64,000 bases of DNA from Pseudomonas sp. CCI4.2 (lineage in GTDB: Bacteria > Pseudomonadota > Gammaproteobacteria > Pseudomonadales > Pseudomonadaceae). Made by a program: the position numbers and the translations under genes. Position 1 is the stretch's first letter, and each line of letters opens with the position of its first letter. Below the pieces are notes generated by a model. That model saw only the letters and a list, made by a program, of their open reading frames with translations. It did not search any database and was not told the DNA's origin. Shown piece by piece: positions 46,225 through 57,888 of this stretch. Location of the stretch: contig NZ_CP133781.1 in NCBI RefSeq assembly GCF_034350045.1, positions 1,642,001 to 1,706,000 of the forward strand. Direction: 5' to 3'.

Positions 46225-46608
46225 CTAGATGACGGCGAACGTACCTTGTGCTTTAGCGATCAGTTTGTCGCCCTGGACCACTTCCGCTTCGACCACCAGC
46301 GTGCGTCTGCCGGCGTGCAGCACCTTGGCGATGCACAGCACCTCGCCTTCGGAAACCGAGCGCACATAGTTGATCTTGCATTCGATGGTGACGCTTTGCT
46401 GATCGAAACCGTGGGAACTGGAACACGCCAGTCCCATGGTGATATCGACCAGGCTGAAGATTGCTCCGCCGTGCATTACGTTGCCGCGATTGCGCAGGTG
46501 AGGTTCCAGCGGCAGCGCGACGTGCGCAATGCCGTCGTCCAGGCGAACCAGTCGACAGCCGAGCGTATTGAAAAATGCGCTTTGGGTAAGACCTTCCGGG
46601 ATCTCCAT
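46225..46608 (-). CDS. PaaI family thioesterase
   Basis: A 127-residue hot-dog fold thioesterase. The family's catalytic segment NVMHGGAIFSLVDITMGLA is at about residues 43-61, followed by QQSVTIECKINYVR. Enzymes of this type hydrolyse acyl- or aryl-CoA thioesters. The ATG at 46608 shares its A with the tex stop codon (TGATG), so translation is coupled to tex. The substrate is unknown. Confidence 0.9.
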   Translation of the reverse strand: MEIPEGLTQSAFFNTLGCRLVRLDDGIAHVALPLEPHLRNRGNVMHGGAIFSLVDITMGLACSSSHGFDQQSVTIECKINYVRSVSEGEVLCIAKVLHAGRRTLVVEAEVVQGDKLIAKAQGTFAVI

Positions 46609-48932
46609 CAACGCTTCTTCAACTGCTTGGCGTTGGCGAACAAAGACGCCATGGCGTGATTGACCGGGGCCACTGCGGCCGGGGCTTCTTTGCGCGATGT
46701 GCTCTGTTGTGAGCGTGCCGCTGAGCCTGGACGTGCGCCGCGTGCGCCATCAATTTTCTCGCCGGGGGTATCACCCATGCGCATCGACAGCCCGACGCGT
46801 TTGCGCGGGATATCAATTTCCATGACTTTGACCTTCACCACATCGCCTGCTTTCACCGCTTCACGTGGGTCTTTGATGAACTTCTCCGATAACGCCGAGA
46901 TGTGCACCAAACCGTCCTGATGGACCCCGATATCGACGAATGCGCCAAAGTTGGTCACGTTGGTGACCACGCCTTCGAGGATCATGCCCAGCTGCAAGTC
47001 TTTGAGTTCTTCGACGCCTTCCTGGAACTCAGCGGTCTTGAACTCGGGTCGCGGGTCACGGCCTGGTTTTTCCAGTTCTTGCAGAATGTCGGTCACGGTA
47101 GGCAGGCCGAAGGTTTCGTCGGTGTACTTTTTCGGATCCAGACGCTTGAGGAAGCTGGCGTCTCCAATCAGCGACCGGATATCGCGGTCAGTTTCGGCGG
47201 CAATTCGCTTCACTAACGGATACGCTTCCGGGTGAACAGCGGAGGAATCCAGTGGATTTTCGCCGTTCATCACACGCAGGAAGCCAGCAGCTTGTTCGTA
47301 GGTCTTTTCGCCAAGCCGGCTGACTTTCTTCAGCGCGGCGCGGGTCTTGAACGCCCCGTTTTCATCGCGGTGGGCGACAATATTTTGTGCCAGCGTAAAG
47401 TTGAGGCCAGAAATACGCGCCAGCAAGGCCACCGACGCGGTGTTCACATCAACACCAACGGCATTCACGCAGTCCTCAACCACGGCATCCAGACCACGGG
47501 CAAGTTTCAGTTGCGACACATCGTGCTGGTACTGGCCGACACCGATGGATTTCGGATCAATTTTCACCAGTTCAGCCAACGGGTCTTGCAAGCGCCGGGC
47601 AATCGACACGGCGCCACGGATGGTCACGTCCAAGTCCGGGAATTCCTTGGCAGCCAGTTCTGAGGCTGAATACACCGAAGCGCCGGCTTCTGAGACCATC
47701 ACTTTGGTCATTTTCAGGCCTGGGTATTTTTTGATCAGTTCGGCGGCCAGTTTGTCGGTTTCCCGGCTGGCGGTGCCGTTGCCAATGGCGATCAAATCCA
47801 CGGCATGTTTGGCACACAGTGCGGCCAACACGGCAATGGTTTGATCCCACTGATTCTTGGGCACATGGGGATAAACCGTGGCGTAATCCAGTAACTTACC
47901 AGTGGCATCGACCACCGCCACCTTGCAGCCGGTGCGCAGGCCAGGGTCAAGGCCCAACGTGGCGCGAGGGCCGGCGGGTGCGGCCAGCAGCAAGTCATGC
48001 AAGTTGTGCGCGAACACGTTGATGGCTTCGGTTTCCGCGCCTTCGCGCAACTCACCCAGCAAATCGGTTTCCAGGTGGGTGTAGAGCTTGACCTTCCAGG
48101 TCCAGCGCACCACTTCGGCCAGCCATTTATCAGCAGGACGATTCTGGTTTTGCAGGCCGAAGCGTTCGCTGATCATCATTTCGCAGGGGTGCATGGCGCC
48201 CGGCAGTTCATCGCCGACCTTCAGCGAGGCGCTGAGAAAGCCTTCGTTACGCCCGCGAAAAATAGCCAAGGCACGGTGCGATGGCATGCTTTTCAGGGGT
48301 TCGTCGTGTTCGAAGTAATCGCGGAATTTCGCGCCTTCTTCTTCTTTGCCAGCCACCACGCGGGCGCTGATCACCGATTCCTGCTTGAGGAAGCTACGCA
48401 ATTTGTCGAGCAAGTTGGCGTCTTCGGCGAAACGCTCCATCAGGATGTACTTGGCGCCTTCGAGCGCTGCTTTCACATCGGCGACGCCTTTTTCGGCGCT
48501 GACAAAGCGGGCGGCTTCGCCTTCAGGCGTCAGGCTTGGGTCGTTGAACAGGCCATCGGCCAATTCGCCGAGACCGGCCTCCAGGGCGATTTGTCCCTTG
48601 GTGCGGCGTTTTTGCTTGTAGGGTAAATACAAATCTTCGAGGCGGGTTTTGGTGTCAGCAAGTTTGATATCGCGCGCCAGCTCCGGGGTCAGCTTGCCTT
48701 GTTCTTCAATGCTGGCGAGGATGCTGATGCGTCGCTCGTCAAGTTCACGCAGGTAGCGTAGGCGCTCTTCCAGATGACGTAATTGAGTGTCATCGAGGCT
48801 GCCGGTCACTTCTTTGCGGTAGCGAGAGATGAAGGGCACCGTTGAGCCTTCATCGAGCAGAGCGACGGCCGCTGCGACCTGCTGTGGGCGTACGCCGAGT
48901 TCCTCGGCGATGCGGCTGTTGATGCTGTCCAT
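46608..48932 (-). CDS. tex: Transcription accessory protein Tex
   Basis: A 774-residue RNA-binding protein, essential in some bacteria and linked to toxin expression and stress tolerance. Domain order is as expected: N-terminal helical part starting [14 protein letters not shown], YqgF-like nuclease fold near 325-460 ([20 protein letters not shown]), helix-hairpin-helix near 500-560, and a C-terminal S1 domain near 640-715 ([20 protein letters not shown]). The tail is Arg/Ser/Ala-rich. The start at 48932 has AGGTGG upstream; the frame to 48947 adds five residues. The thioesterase gene is overlapped at the stop. Confidence 0.96.
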   Translation of the reverse strand: MDSINSRIAEELGVRPQQVAAAVALLDEGSTVPFISRYRKEVTGSLDDTQLRHLEERLRYLRELDERRISILASIEEQGKLTPELARDIKLADTKTRLEDLYLPYKQKRRTKGQIALEAGLGELADGLFNDPSLTPEGEAARFVSAEKGVADVKAALEGAKYILMERFAEDANLLDKLRSFLKQESVISARVVAGKEEEGAKFRDYFEHDEPLKSMPSHRALAIFRGRNEGFLSASLKVGDELPGAMHPCEMMISERFGLQNQNRPADKWLAEVVRWTWKVKLYTHLETDLLGELREGAETEAINVFAHNLHDLLLAAPAGPRATLGLDPGLRTGCKVAVVDATGKLLDYATVYPHVPKNQWDQTIAVLAALCAKHAVDLIAIGNGTASRETDKLAAELIKKYPGLKMTKVMVSEAGASVYSASELAAKEFPDLDVTIRGAVSIARRLQDPLAELVKIDPKSIGVGQYQHDVSQLKLARGLDAVVEDCVNAVGVDVNTASVALLARISGLNFTLAQNIVAHRDENGAFKTRAALKKVSRLGEKTYEQAAGFLRVMNGENPLDSSAVHPEAYPLVKRIAAETDRDIRSLIGDASFLKRLDPKKYTDETFGLPTVTDILQELEKPGRDPRPEFKTAEFQEGVEELKDLQLGMILEGVVTNVTNFGAFVDIGVHQDGLVHISALSEKFIKDPREAVKAGDVVKVKVMEIDIPRKRVGLSMRMGDTPGEKIDGARGARPGSAARSQQSTSRKEAPAAVAPVNHAMASLFANAKQLKKR

Positions 48933-49172
48933 AAAACCACCTGGCAAATTGTGAACAAAAATATACGACTGTTTACAAGCGGCGTCGGCCAGAGTTGCCT
49001 GACTTCGCGGCGGCGCATTATACCCGGCGATCTACGATTAGGGGGATTGGAGCCTTTAACGGGCGTCGTGAGCAGCCGTTGCTGGCGGCGCAGGAAAAAT
49101 CTGCTAACAATGCTTACAGTACGTAACTCGGTGGCTACGCCATAATGCGCGCCGAGATCAAAGGAGCATCTA

Positions 49173-49913
49173 ATGAGCAGCATTGCACAAACTGCTGAAG
49201 GGGAAAAAATCCTCATCGTTGACGACGACCCAGGGTTAAGCAGCCTGTTAGAGCGTTTTTTTACGAGCAAAGGTTATCGCGCGCGTGCTGTAGCGAACGT
49301 CGAGCAAATGGACCGCCTGCTGGCTCGAGAGGTTTTTCACCTGGTCGTACTGGATTTGATGTTGCCTGGCGAAGACGGGCTTTCTGCCTGCCGCCGCTTG
49401 CGCGCTGCCAACAATCAGGTTCCTATCATCATGCTCACTGCCAAGGGTGATGAGTTGAGTCGTATCCGCGGTCTGGAGTTGGGTGCTGACGATTACCTGT
49501 CCAAGCCATTCAACCCCGATGAACTGATGGCGCGGGTCAAAGCTGTGCTGCGTCGTCAGACTACGCCGGTGCCTGGCGCCCCTGGCAGTGAAGACGAGTC
49601 CGTCACCTTCGGTGACTACGAGCTGTCGCTGGCCACCCGCGAGCTCAAGCGCGGCGATGAAGTGCACATGCTGACCACGGGCGAATTCGCGGTGCTCAAG
49701 GCGTTGGTCATGCATGCCCGCGAGCCATTGACCCGCGACAAATTGATGAACCTGGCCCGTGGTCGCGAGTGGGATGCGCTGGAGCGCTCCATTGACGTGC
49801 AGATTTCACGCTTGCGTCGCCTGATCGAGCCGGATCCGTCCAAGCCTCGTTATATCCAGACAGTCTGGGGTGTGGGTTACGTATTCGTTCCCGATGGTGC
49901 TGGAAACAAGTGA
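49173..49913 (+). CDS. ompR: OmpR-type response regulator (AmgR equivalent)
   Basis: A 246-residue response regulator. The receiver domain has the acid pocket ILIVDDDP and phosphoacceptor D61 (VLDLMLPGEDG), with the conserved Lys in DDYLSKPF. The winged-helix OmpR/PhoB DNA-binding domain is at about 145-240. In P. aeruginosa the orthologous AmgR with AmgS controls the response to aminoglycoside-caused membrane stress; this role is inferred from synteny. AAGGAG lies before the ATG. The kinase gene is 173 bp downstream, an unusually wide gap filled by a hairpin and repeats. Confidence 0.94.
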   Translation: MSSIAQTAEGEKILIVDDDPGLSSLLERFFTSKGYRARAVANVEQMDRLLAREVFHLVVLDLMLPGEDGLSACRRLRAANNQVPIIMLTAKGDELSRIRGLELGADDYLSKPFNPDELMARVKAVLRRQTTPVPGAPGSEDESVTFGDYELSLATRELKRGDEVHMLTTGEFAVLKALVMHAREPLTRDKLMNLARGREWDALERSIDVQISRLRRLIEPDPSKPRYIQTVWGVGYVFVPDGAGNK

Positions 49914-49921
49914 TCTGCATT

Positions 49922-50064
49922 TTGTAGGAGCGAGCTGCTCAGCACGCCGAATCCTCGCCCCAACAGTCGATAGCCCTCTTAAGGGCTATCGACTGTTTTG
50001 GTGCGTGCGTTCACGCAGTTGACGCCGTTCGCGATTCGCCATTTCTGCGAGCCTGGCTCGCACC
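49922..50064 (+). repeat. Repeat unit and 15-bp perfect hairpin between ompR and envZ
   Basis: TTGTAGGAGCGAGCTGCTC at 49922 is a REP-like half unit. Then ACAGTCGATAGCCCT at 49963-49977 pairs perfectly with AGGGCTATCGACTGT at 49982-49996 across a four-base loop. TTTTGG follows, so the hairpin is terminator-like with a short T tract. GCGAGCCTGGCTCGC near 50048-50062 is a further palindrome. Together they lie in the only gap between regulator and kinase. Confidence 0.75.
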
Positions 50065-50086
50065 TGCAAAGTGTGTAGCTACTGCC

Positions 50087-51400
50087 ATGAAAACGCCGCT
50101 CTGGTTCCCGCAAAGTTTCTTCTCTCGCACCCTATGGCTGGTGCTAATTGTCGTGCTGTTTTCCAAGGCACTGACCCTGGTTTATCTACTGATGAACGAG
50201 GACGTTCTGGTCGACAGACAATACAGCCACGGTGTCGCGCTGACGTTACGTGCCTATTGGGCTGCTGATGAGCAAGACCGTGGGGCAATTGCCGAAGCTG
50301 CGGGGCTGATTCGCGTGGTGGGCGGCGGTGTGCCGGAGGGCGAACAACATTGGCCTTACAGTGAAATTTATCAACGGCAAATGCAGGCTGAGTTGGGTGC
50401 GGACACCGAGGTGCGCTTGCGGGTGCATGCGCCACCGGCGCTTTGGGTTCGAGCCCCGAGCCTGGGTGACGGTTGGCTGAAAGTACCGTTGTACCCGCAT
50501 CCATTACGAGGCCAGAAGATCTGGAGCGTACTGGGTTGGTTCCTTGCCATTGGTTTGTTATCCACGGCATCGGCGTGGATTTTCGTCAGGCAACTTAATC
50601 AGCCGCTCAAGCGTTTGGTGTTTGCTGCCCGCCAGTTGGGCCAGGGGCGTAGCGTGCGTTTGCCGATCAGCGATACACCCAGTGAGATGGCCGAGGTCTA
50701 CCGCGCGTTCAACCAGATGGCCGAAGACGTTGAGCAGGCGGGGCAGGAACGGGAGTTGATGTTGGCCGGGGTTTCTCACGACCTGCGAACACCCTTGACC
50801 CGTTTGCGGCTGTCGCTGGAGTTAATGACGGACGAAAACGAGCTGACGGAGGGAATGGTTCGCGATATCGAGGACATGGACGCGATTCTCGATCAGTTTC
50901 TGGCGTTCATTCGTGACGGACGCGACGAAAAAATCGAAGAAGTCGACTTAAGTGACTTGGTGCGGGAGGTGGTAGCCCCTTTCAATCATCCCACCGAGCA
51001 AATTCGTTTGTGCCTGGAACCGATCCCGCCATTTCCGCTACGCCGGGTTTCGCTTAAACGGCTGCTGAACAACTTGATTGGCAACGCGATGCATCACGCA
51101 GGTAATGGAATAGAAGTCGCCGCCTACGTATCGGGCGACGTCAATGCACCTTACGTTGTGCTGAGTGTGCTGGACCGCGGCATGGGCATCGATCCGTCAG
51201 AGTTGGAGGTCATCTTCAATCCCTTTATACGTGGCGACCGAGCGCGCAGCGGCAAAGGCACGGGTTTGGGACTGGCAATCGTCAAGCGAATCGCCGCTAT
51301 GCACGGTGGCAACGTAGAGCTGCGAAATCGTTCAGGAGGTGGCCTTGAAGCCAGGGTGCGTCTGCCGCTGGGTCTGATGTTACCGAGGGACGCGGTTTAA
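50087..51400 (+). CDS. envZ: EnvZ-type sensor histidine kinase (AmgS equivalent)
   Basis: A 437-residue inner membrane sensor kinase. Membrane segments at about 15-35 and 148-168 flank a periplasmic domain of some 110 residues. A HAMP domain follows (QLNQPLKRLVFAARQLGQG), then the phosphorylated H231 in AGVSHDLRTPLTRLRLSLEL. The ATPase domain has N-box LLNNLIGNAMHH, G1 VLDRGMGID and G2 GKGTGLGLAIVKR. It is the partner of the OmpR-type regulator upstream. Mistranslated membrane proteins are the proposed signal in P. aeruginosa. Confidence 0.94.
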   Translation: MKTPLWFPQSFFSRTLWLVLIVVLFSKALTLVYLLMNEDVLVDRQYSHGVALTLRAYWAADEQDRGAIAEAAGLIRVVGGGVPEGEQHWPYSEIYQRQMQAELGADTEVRLRVHAPPALWVRAPSLGDGWLKVPLYPHPLRGQKIWSVLGWFLAIGLLSTASAWIFVRQLNQPLKRLVFAARQLGQGRSVRLPISDTPSEMAEVYRAFNQMAEDVEQAGQERELMLAGVSHDLRTPLTRLRLSLELMTDENELTEGMVRDIEDMDAILDQFLAFIRDGRDEKIEEVDLSDLVREVVAPFNHPTEQIRLCLEPIPPFPLRRVSLKRLLNNLIGNAMHHAGNGIEVAAYVSGDVNAPYVVLSVLDRGMGIDPSELEVIFNPFIRGDRARSGKGTGLGLAIVKRIAAMHGGNVELRNRSGGGLEARVRLPLGLMLPRDAV

Positions 51401-51425
51401 GCTGAAGTGTGCAAATCGAAGTTTC

Positions 51426-51510
51426 TGTGGGACCGAATTCATTCGGGAAGCGGTCGGCGCGGTTGTCTGGGGCGCCGAGGTGTTGCTTTCCCGAATGAAT
51501 CGGTCCCACA
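51426..51510. repeat. REP-type inverted repeat, GGGACCGAATTCATTCGGG family
   Basis: Left arm TGTGGGACCGAATTCATTCG from 51426 and nearly perfect inverted right arm GAATGAATCGGTCCCACA ending 51510, 34 bases apart. The left arm is the same as at 30423. It lies between the convergent envZ and rimK genes, where the long stem may protect or terminate both transcripts. Confidence 0.85.
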
Positions 51511-51525
51511 ATTCCGGTGACCCTA

Positions 51526-52431
51526 TCAACCCTTCCCTTTGGTCCGCGTCATGTGCGGGCCGCTGTTCTTCTCCAGGTACTCGATGATCATCCCTGCCAC
51601 GTCTTTGTTGGTGGTGGTTTCGATGCCTTCCAGTCCCGGTGATGAGTTCACTTCCATAACCAGTGGACCGTGATTGGAGCGCAGTATATCTACGCCAGCG
51701 ACGCTCAACCCCATCACTTTGGCCGCGCGAATGGCGGTCATACGTTCTTCGGGTGTGATCTTGATCAGGCTGGCGCTGCCGCCACGGTGCAGGTTCGAGC
51801 GAAACTCTCCCGGCTTGGCTTGGCGTTTCATCGAAGCGATCACTTTGTCACCCACGACAAAGCAGCGAATATCCGCGCCGCCTGCTTCCTTGATGTACTC
51901 CTGGACCATGATGTCTTGTTTAAGGCCCATGAACGCTTCGATCACCGATTCCGCCGCAGTGGCCGTTTCACACAGCACCACGCCAATGCCTTGGGTGCCC
52001 TCCAGGACCTTGATCACCAGTGGTGCGCCATTGACCATGCGGATCAAGTCCGGAATGTCATCGGGTGAGTGAGCAAACCCAGTGACGGGCAAACCAACAC
52101 CTCGGCGTGAGAGCAATTGCAGCGAACGCAACTTGTCCCGCGAGCGCGCAATGGCCACTGACTCGTTGAGCGGAAATACGCCCATCATTTCAAACTGGCG
52201 CAGCACAGCGCAGCCATAAAACGTCACCGAAGCACCGATTCGCGGGATCACCGCATCGAAATCTTCCAGCGGCTTGCCGCGATAGTGGATCTGCGGCTTA
52301 TGACTGGCGATGTTCATATATGCGCGCAGGGTGTCGATCACCACCATCTCATGGCCGCGGGCGGTACCGGCTTCGACCATACGACGTGTGGAATACAGAC
52401 GCGGGTTACGCGACAGCACAGCGATCTTCAT
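51526..52431 (-). CDS. rimK: Ribosomal protein S6 glutamate ligase RimK
   Basis: A 301-residue ATP-grasp enzyme that adds glutamates to the C-terminus of ribosomal protein S6. An N-terminal domain ([20 protein letters not shown]) precedes the ATP-grasp core, which has [18 protein letters not shown] and the metal-binding end [14 protein letters not shown]. Its start overlaps the rimB stop (ATGA), the last step of a rimA-rimB-rimK operon. In P. fluorescens this operon remodels the ribosome and proteome in response to c-di-GMP (published for SBW25). That role is inferred here from gene order. Confidence 0.95.
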   Translation of the reverse strand: MKIAVLSRNPRLYSTRRMVEAGTARGHEMVVIDTLRAYMNIASHKPQIHYRGKPLEDFDAVIPRIGASVTFYGCAVLRQFEMMGVFPLNESVAIARSRDKLRSLQLLSRRGVGLPVTGFAHSPDDIPDLIRMVNGAPLVIKVLEGTQGIGVVLCETATAAESVIEAFMGLKQDIMVQEYIKEAGGADIRCFVVGDKVIASMKRQAKPGEFRSNLHRGGSASLIKITPEERMTAIRAAKVMGLSVAGVDILRSNHGPLVMEVNSSPGLEGIETTTNKDVAGMIIEYLEKNSGPHMTRTKGKG

Positions 52432-52910
52432 GCAACACCTGTGACAGAGATAATAGAGGCCGGAAATACCGGCTTTTCTTGAACGTATGTAATGCCCGGA
52501 TTGACCACCAAATGGCCGTCGATCAAAGCTTTCGAGCCGAGTAGCAAGCGGTAGCGCATGGCTTGGCGGCAGGCCAATGTGAATTCCACCGGCCAGACCC
52601 GATCACCTAGCGCCAAGGTTGTGCGGATGACGTAACGAACCTGCGTGTGTCCGTTGGAGCTTTTTATGGTTTTCATGGCAACCAGCAGCGCTTCGCATCG
52701 GCGGTGGCGCAACTGAACCACTGTGCCGAGGTGCGCGTTGAAGCGTACCCATTTCTCGCCATCGCGTTCGAAGGGTTCGATCTCGGTCGCGTGCAGGCTG
52801 GATGTACTGGCCCCGGTATCAATTTTCGCGCGTAAGCCGGCCACGCCTAGAAGGGGCAGCGCCACCCACTCGCGAAGGCCAACGACCGTCAAATGATCAA
52901 ATGTTTTCAA
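52428..52910 (-). CDS. rimB: RimB-type ATP-dependent zinc protease family protein
   Basis: A 160-residue pepsin-like retropepsin-fold protein. The active-site motif [13 protein letters not shown] is at about residues 29-41 and [14 protein letters not shown] near 95 is typical. In the Rim system RimB is the protease that removes glutamates added to S6 by RimK. I choose the TTG at 52910 ([19 protein letters not shown]), with CGGAA upstream, since the frame beyond it runs into rimA. No ATG starts before the catalytic motif. The RimK gene is coupled by ATGA. Confidence 0.85.
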   Translation of the reverse strand: MKTFDHLTVVGLREWVALPLLGVAGLRAKIDTGASTSSLHATEIEPFERDGEKWVRFNAHLGTVVQLRHRRCEALLVAMKTIKSSNGHTQVRYVIRTTLALGDRVWPVEFTLACRQAMRYRLLLGSKALIDGHLVVNPGITYVQEKPVFPASIISVTGVA

Positions 52911-52926
52911 AGCGATTCCGTACGTT

Positions 52927-53709
52927 TCAAACTGCCTGCCAAGCGCCAGGGTTGATCTGGGCCAAGGCTTTGAATGCAGGCTTGGCGAACAAATAGCCCT
53001 GCATAAGGAATATCCCGCAGTCGGACAAAAAATCACGCTCTTCGACATGCTCGATGCCTTCGGCAATGACTGTAACGCCCAACTCTGCACACATTGTGAC
53101 AACGCCTCGAACAATAGCCTGTCGAGGGCGATCCAGATGAATATCCCGAATCAGCGCCATGTCGAGTTTGATCAGGTCAGGCTGAAAGTCTGCCAGCAAT
53201 GTCAGCCCGGAGTAACCCGCACCAAAGTCGTCAATGGCCGTCTTGAAGCCGAACTCGTGGTATTCACGCAGAATGTTGGTCAAATGGCGATTGTTATCTA
53301 AATACTCGCTTTCAACGGTTTCGAAAATCAGTTGGTTTAGCGGGAAATTGTGCGTTTTTGCTGCCTCAAGGGTGCTGCGAATACACAGTTCCGGGCGGTA
53401 CACCGCGTTTGGCAAAAAGTTGATCGACAGGTGCTCACGCATCTTCAATCGCGCCGCGCCGGCTATCGCTTCAGTGCGGCAACGCTGGTCAAACCGGTAG
53501 CGGTTCTGCTCGTTGACTTGGCTCAAAATGGACATCGCCCCTTCGCCATGTATACCTCGCACTAGAGCTTCGTGGGCGAAGACTGAGCAATCACGCAGAT
53601 CGACGATGGGTTGGTAGGCAAATGCAAAGTCGAAATCCAGCTCAGCGCTGTTTTGGCAGCCTTCGCATCCAACTTTAGGATGGGTCAGCGAAATCGGAAA
53701 TTCAGTCAC
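52927..53709 (-). CDS. rimA: RimA, EAL-domain c-di-GMP phosphodiesterase
   Basis: A 260-residue stand-alone EAL protein that degrades c-di-GMP. The catalytic set is complete: the EAL triad in FAHEALVRG near residue 45, the Asn in SINFLPNAVY, the Glu in LIFETVESEYL, DDFGAGYSG near 160, the Lys in LIKLDMAL, and the final Glu in EGIEHVEE. The start is GTG at 53709 with AGGAG seven bases upstream. In the rimABK operon it regulates RimK activity. The spacing to rimB is 16 bp. Confidence 0.92.
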   Translation of the reverse strand: MTEFPISLTHPKVGCEGCQNSAELDFDFAFAYQPIVDLRDCSVFAHEALVRGIHGEGAMSILSQVNEQNRYRFDQRCRTEAIAGAARLKMREHLSINFLPNAVYRPELCIRSTLEAAKTHNFPLNQLIFETVESEYLDNNRHLTNILREYHEFGFKTAIDDFGAGYSGLTLLADFQPDLIKLDMALIRDIHLDRPRQAIVRGVVTMCAELGVTVIAEGIEHVEERDFLSDCGIFLMQGYLFAKPAFKALAQINPGAWQAV

Positions 53710-53830
53710 GTAGCACTCCTAGCGCCAAGGGGACCGTCAATGGGTTGAGCATTCTAGTCCGGGGATCGGTTTGACGCCTGCTATACGTCACGTAGTACAG
53801 TTCCGGTTGTCACTTTACTAAGGAGTTCTT

Positions 53831-54238
53831 ATGGCACAAAAACAGGAAGAGGACGACAAAGTTCGGCTGGACAAATGGCTCTGGGCTGCGCGTTTTTTTA
53901 AAACACGAGCCTTGGCCAAGGCCGCGATTGAAAGCGGTAAGGTCCATTGGCGGGGCGAACGATGCAAGCCCGGCAAGGAGCCGCGTTTAGGGGACGAATA
54001 CCAGATTCGAGCAGGGTTCGATGAGCGCTCGGTAGTGGTTCAAGCGTTATCGGCGGTACGGCGAGGTGCGCCTGAGGCGCACGCCCTGTACACCGAAACG
54101 CCGGAAAGCATCGTCAAACGTGAGCGCGCGGCAGCGTTGCGCAAGGCAGGTAGCCTCGGCATCACCACCGACGGGCGACCGACCAAGAAACAGCGTCGGC
54201 AGCTCCATCAGTTTCGCGGTTCAGGCAGTGATGATTAG
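53831..54238 (+). CDS. hslR: Ribosome-associated heat shock protein Hsp15
   Basis: A 135-residue S4-domain RNA-binding protein that binds stalled 50S subunits carrying nascent chains and helps recycling. The S4 motif (VRLDKWLWAARFFKTRALAK) is at about 9-28 and is followed by SGKVHWRGERCKPGKE. The C-terminal tail is basic (TKKQRRQLHQFRGS). AAGGAG lies before the ATG. The PAP2 gene converges and overlaps by four bases. hslO lies about 0.9 kb further on. Confidence 0.95.
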   Translation: MAQKQEEDDKVRLDKWLWAARFFKTRALAKAAIESGKVHWRGERCKPGKEPRLGDEYQIRAGFDERSVVVQALSAVRRGAPEAHALYTETPESIVKRERAAALRKAGSLGITTDGRPTKKQRRQLHQFRGSGSDD

Positions 54239-55050
54239 CGGCCTCGGACGGTTGGAAACCTTACGACGCTCATGTGCTTGATCACCGGCAAAAAGCTCAA
54301 CGGCTTGAACAGGGACTCCGTTACGCGAAGCAAGAAACGTGAGGCATGGGCGGCAAGAGGCGTGTAATAGCCCCAACCCAATGCCAGTGCGGCCATCGCA
54401 ACGCCGCCAACGTAATCGTCCTGCCCCCAGTGAGCACCGGCGACCAAGCGCGGCATCATGAACAGGAATGCCAAGCCCCAGATGACCAAGCGTTGACCGT
54501 TGGTCCGGCTAAACAGGGTTATGAACAGTGCCCAGATCAGTAACACTGAGGCGTGATCGCCAGGGAAGCTTTGGTTCGAGCTGTCTTTCAAGTCCAGCGC
54601 TTCGGGCAGGTTGGGGAAAAAAGCGCTCATGCTGAGCGCACCTGGAAGCACCACGGACGGGCTACTGTGCTGCCAGCCCATGTGCTTGACACTTTTTTCA
54701 AAAATCGTACGAATGATCAGCAGCAAGATAAGGATCGCAAGAAAGCCAAAGAAGGCCTGACGGACGTGAATGGCTTCGAACACCCAGTCACCTTTGATCA
54801 GCAGCGTCAGTAAAATCAGGCCAACGATGATATCGAAGGGTCGCATACTGGCGACTGTCCAAATGTAGAGCCACACTGTGCTCTCGGCCAGCGGGTGATT
54901 CAGCAGATGAAAAAGCCACTCGTCAAATTGGGTGAAAACGGCGTGGCCAGTGGGCCATAGCCAAAAACACATCAGCGCCAGAGCGAGTAGATTGCACAAC
55001 AGCAGTCGGCTGATGTTCCACCTGGCCTGGAAGAGATCGGAATTGTTCAT
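54235..55050 (-). CDS. PAP2-family membrane phosphatase
   Basis: A 271-residue inner membrane phosphatase of the type 2 phosphatidic acid phosphatase family. About six membrane segments are visible. The signature motifs lie in the periplasmic loops: SNQSFPGDHASVLLI (catalytic His) near residue 170, and PRLVAGAHWGQDDYVGG near 205 (nucleophile His and Asp). Members dephosphorylate undecaprenyl diphosphate or lipid phosphates, or transfer phosphate to lipid A (LpxT). Substrate is not assigned. It converges on hslR by four overlapping bases. Confidence 0.88.
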   Translation of the reverse strand: MNNSDLFQARWNISRLLLCNLLALALMCFWLWPTGHAVFTQFDEWLFHLLNHPLAESTVWLYIWTVASMRPFDIIVGLILLTLLIKGDWVFEAIHVRQAFFGFLAILILLLIIRTIFEKSVKHMGWQHSSPSVVLPGALSMSAFFPNLPEALDLKDSSNQSFPGDHASVLLIWALFITLFSRTNGQRLVIWGLAFLFMMPRLVAGAHWGQDDYVGGVAMAALALGWGYYTPLAAHASRFLLRVTESLFKPLSFLPVIKHMSVVRFPTVRGR

Positions 55051-55159
55051 AAAATGCGCCCCATTGGCATGCTTACGGCAGCAAAAAAATTGCTAGATGT
55101 CAGGCGGCGCTTTATAAGCGCTTGTCATTACTTTGTCATCACTTCAGATACCTTTCCTT

Positions 55160-56062
55160 ATGCATGATTTTCCGGATATTGATTACACACAGCGTTTTAT
55201 TTTTGATGAAAGCGACGTTCGCGGAGAGCTGGTGGCGCTTGAGCGCAGTTACGCCGAGGTGTTGGCTAAACATCCGTACCCAGAGCCCGTTGCACAATTG
55301 CTGGGCGAAATGCTCGCGGCTGCGGCGCTGCTGGTGGGCACGCTCAAATTTGATGGATTGCTGGTGCTGCAAGCCAATTCCAGCGGCGCGGTTCCAATGC
55401 TGATGGTCGAATGTTCCAGCGACCGCGAAATACGTGGCATCGCTCGCTACGAGGAAGACCAGATCGTACCGGGTGCCGGGCTGCGCGACTTGATGCCGGA
55501 TGGCATTCTGACGTTGACCATCGATCCACGTCAGGGCAAGCGCTACCAAGGCGCCGTGGCGTTGGACGGTGCCGATTTGTCTGAAAGCCTAACGTCGTAC
55601 TTTGCTTTGTCTGAGCAGTTGGGAACACGCTTCTGGCTCAATGCCGATGGCTCTCGGGCACGGGGCCTGTTGTTGCAGCAATTGCCTGCCGACCGTTTGA
55701 CTGATCCCGAAGACCGCGATGCCAGCTGGCAACACGTGACTGCACTGGCTGGAACCCTGACGGCTGAAGAGTTGCTCAGCCTGGACAATGAAACTGTGCT
55801 GCATCGTTTGTTTCACGAAGACGCAGTGCGCATGTTCGACATCCAGCCGTTGCAATTTCGTTGCAGTTGCTCCCGCGAGCGTTCGGCCAACGCCTTAGTC
55901 AGCCTCGGTGTGGAGGATGCGCAGCAACTGGTGATCGAGCACAACGGTGCCATCGAAATCGACTGCCAGTTCTGCAATCAGCGCTACCTGTTCGATGCCA
56001 CTGACGTGGCGCAGATATTTGCCGGCGGTGGTGTGGATTCGCCGTCTCATACGCGGCATTAA
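55160..56062 (+). CDS. hslO: Redox-regulated chaperone Hsp33
   Basis: A 300-residue holdase activated by oxidation. The N-terminal core ([20 protein letters not shown]) is standard. The C-terminal redox switch has the zinc cysteines CSC near residue 235 and CQFC near 270, which form two disulphides under bleach or peroxide stress. I start at the ATG at 55160; a TTG at 55133 would add nine residues. A weak ribosome site suggests possible regulation. It follows hslR and precedes pckA. Confidence 0.95.
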   Translation: MHDFPDIDYTQRFIFDESDVRGELVALERSYAEVLAKHPYPEPVAQLLGEMLAAAALLVGTLKFDGLLVLQANSSGAVPMLMVECSSDREIRGIARYEEDQIVPGAGLRDLMPDGILTLTIDPRQGKRYQGAVALDGADLSESLTSYFALSEQLGTRFWLNADGSRARGLLLQQLPADRLTDPEDRDASWQHVTALAGTLTAEELLSLDNETVLHRLFHEDAVRMFDIQPLQFRCSCSRERSANALVSLGVEDAQQLVIEHNGAIEIDCQFCNQRYLFDATDVAQIFAGGGVDSPSHTRH

Positions 56063-56114
56063 ACCGGGCTAAATGTCCTGAAACGCCCGTAGGGCCGCGT
56101 TATCGCCGTTCTGA

Positions 56115-57782
<1,668 letters not shown>

Positions 57783-57797
57783 TTAGTGGTGATATCA

Positions 57798-57830
57798 AAA
57801 AAAACCGCCTTTAAAGGGCGGTTTTTTTTT
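57798..57830 (+). terminator. Intrinsic terminator of pckA
   Basis: AACCGCCTTT paired with AAAGGGCGGTT (one bulged G), followed by nine T residues. A runs on the left side make it work in both directions, so it may also serve the minus-strand gene ending at 57889. Confidence 0.9.
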
Positions 57831-57888
57831 GAAAAATTCGGGGTCTTTCAATGTCGCATATACAACATGTTTAGCGTGTCTAAACCAA

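Noticed and set aside
46057..46659. 200-codon plus-strand frame over the thioesterase gene
   Set aside because: It is the antisense of the PaaI-type gene and of the end of tex; the sense frames carry the hot-dog and S1-linked features.
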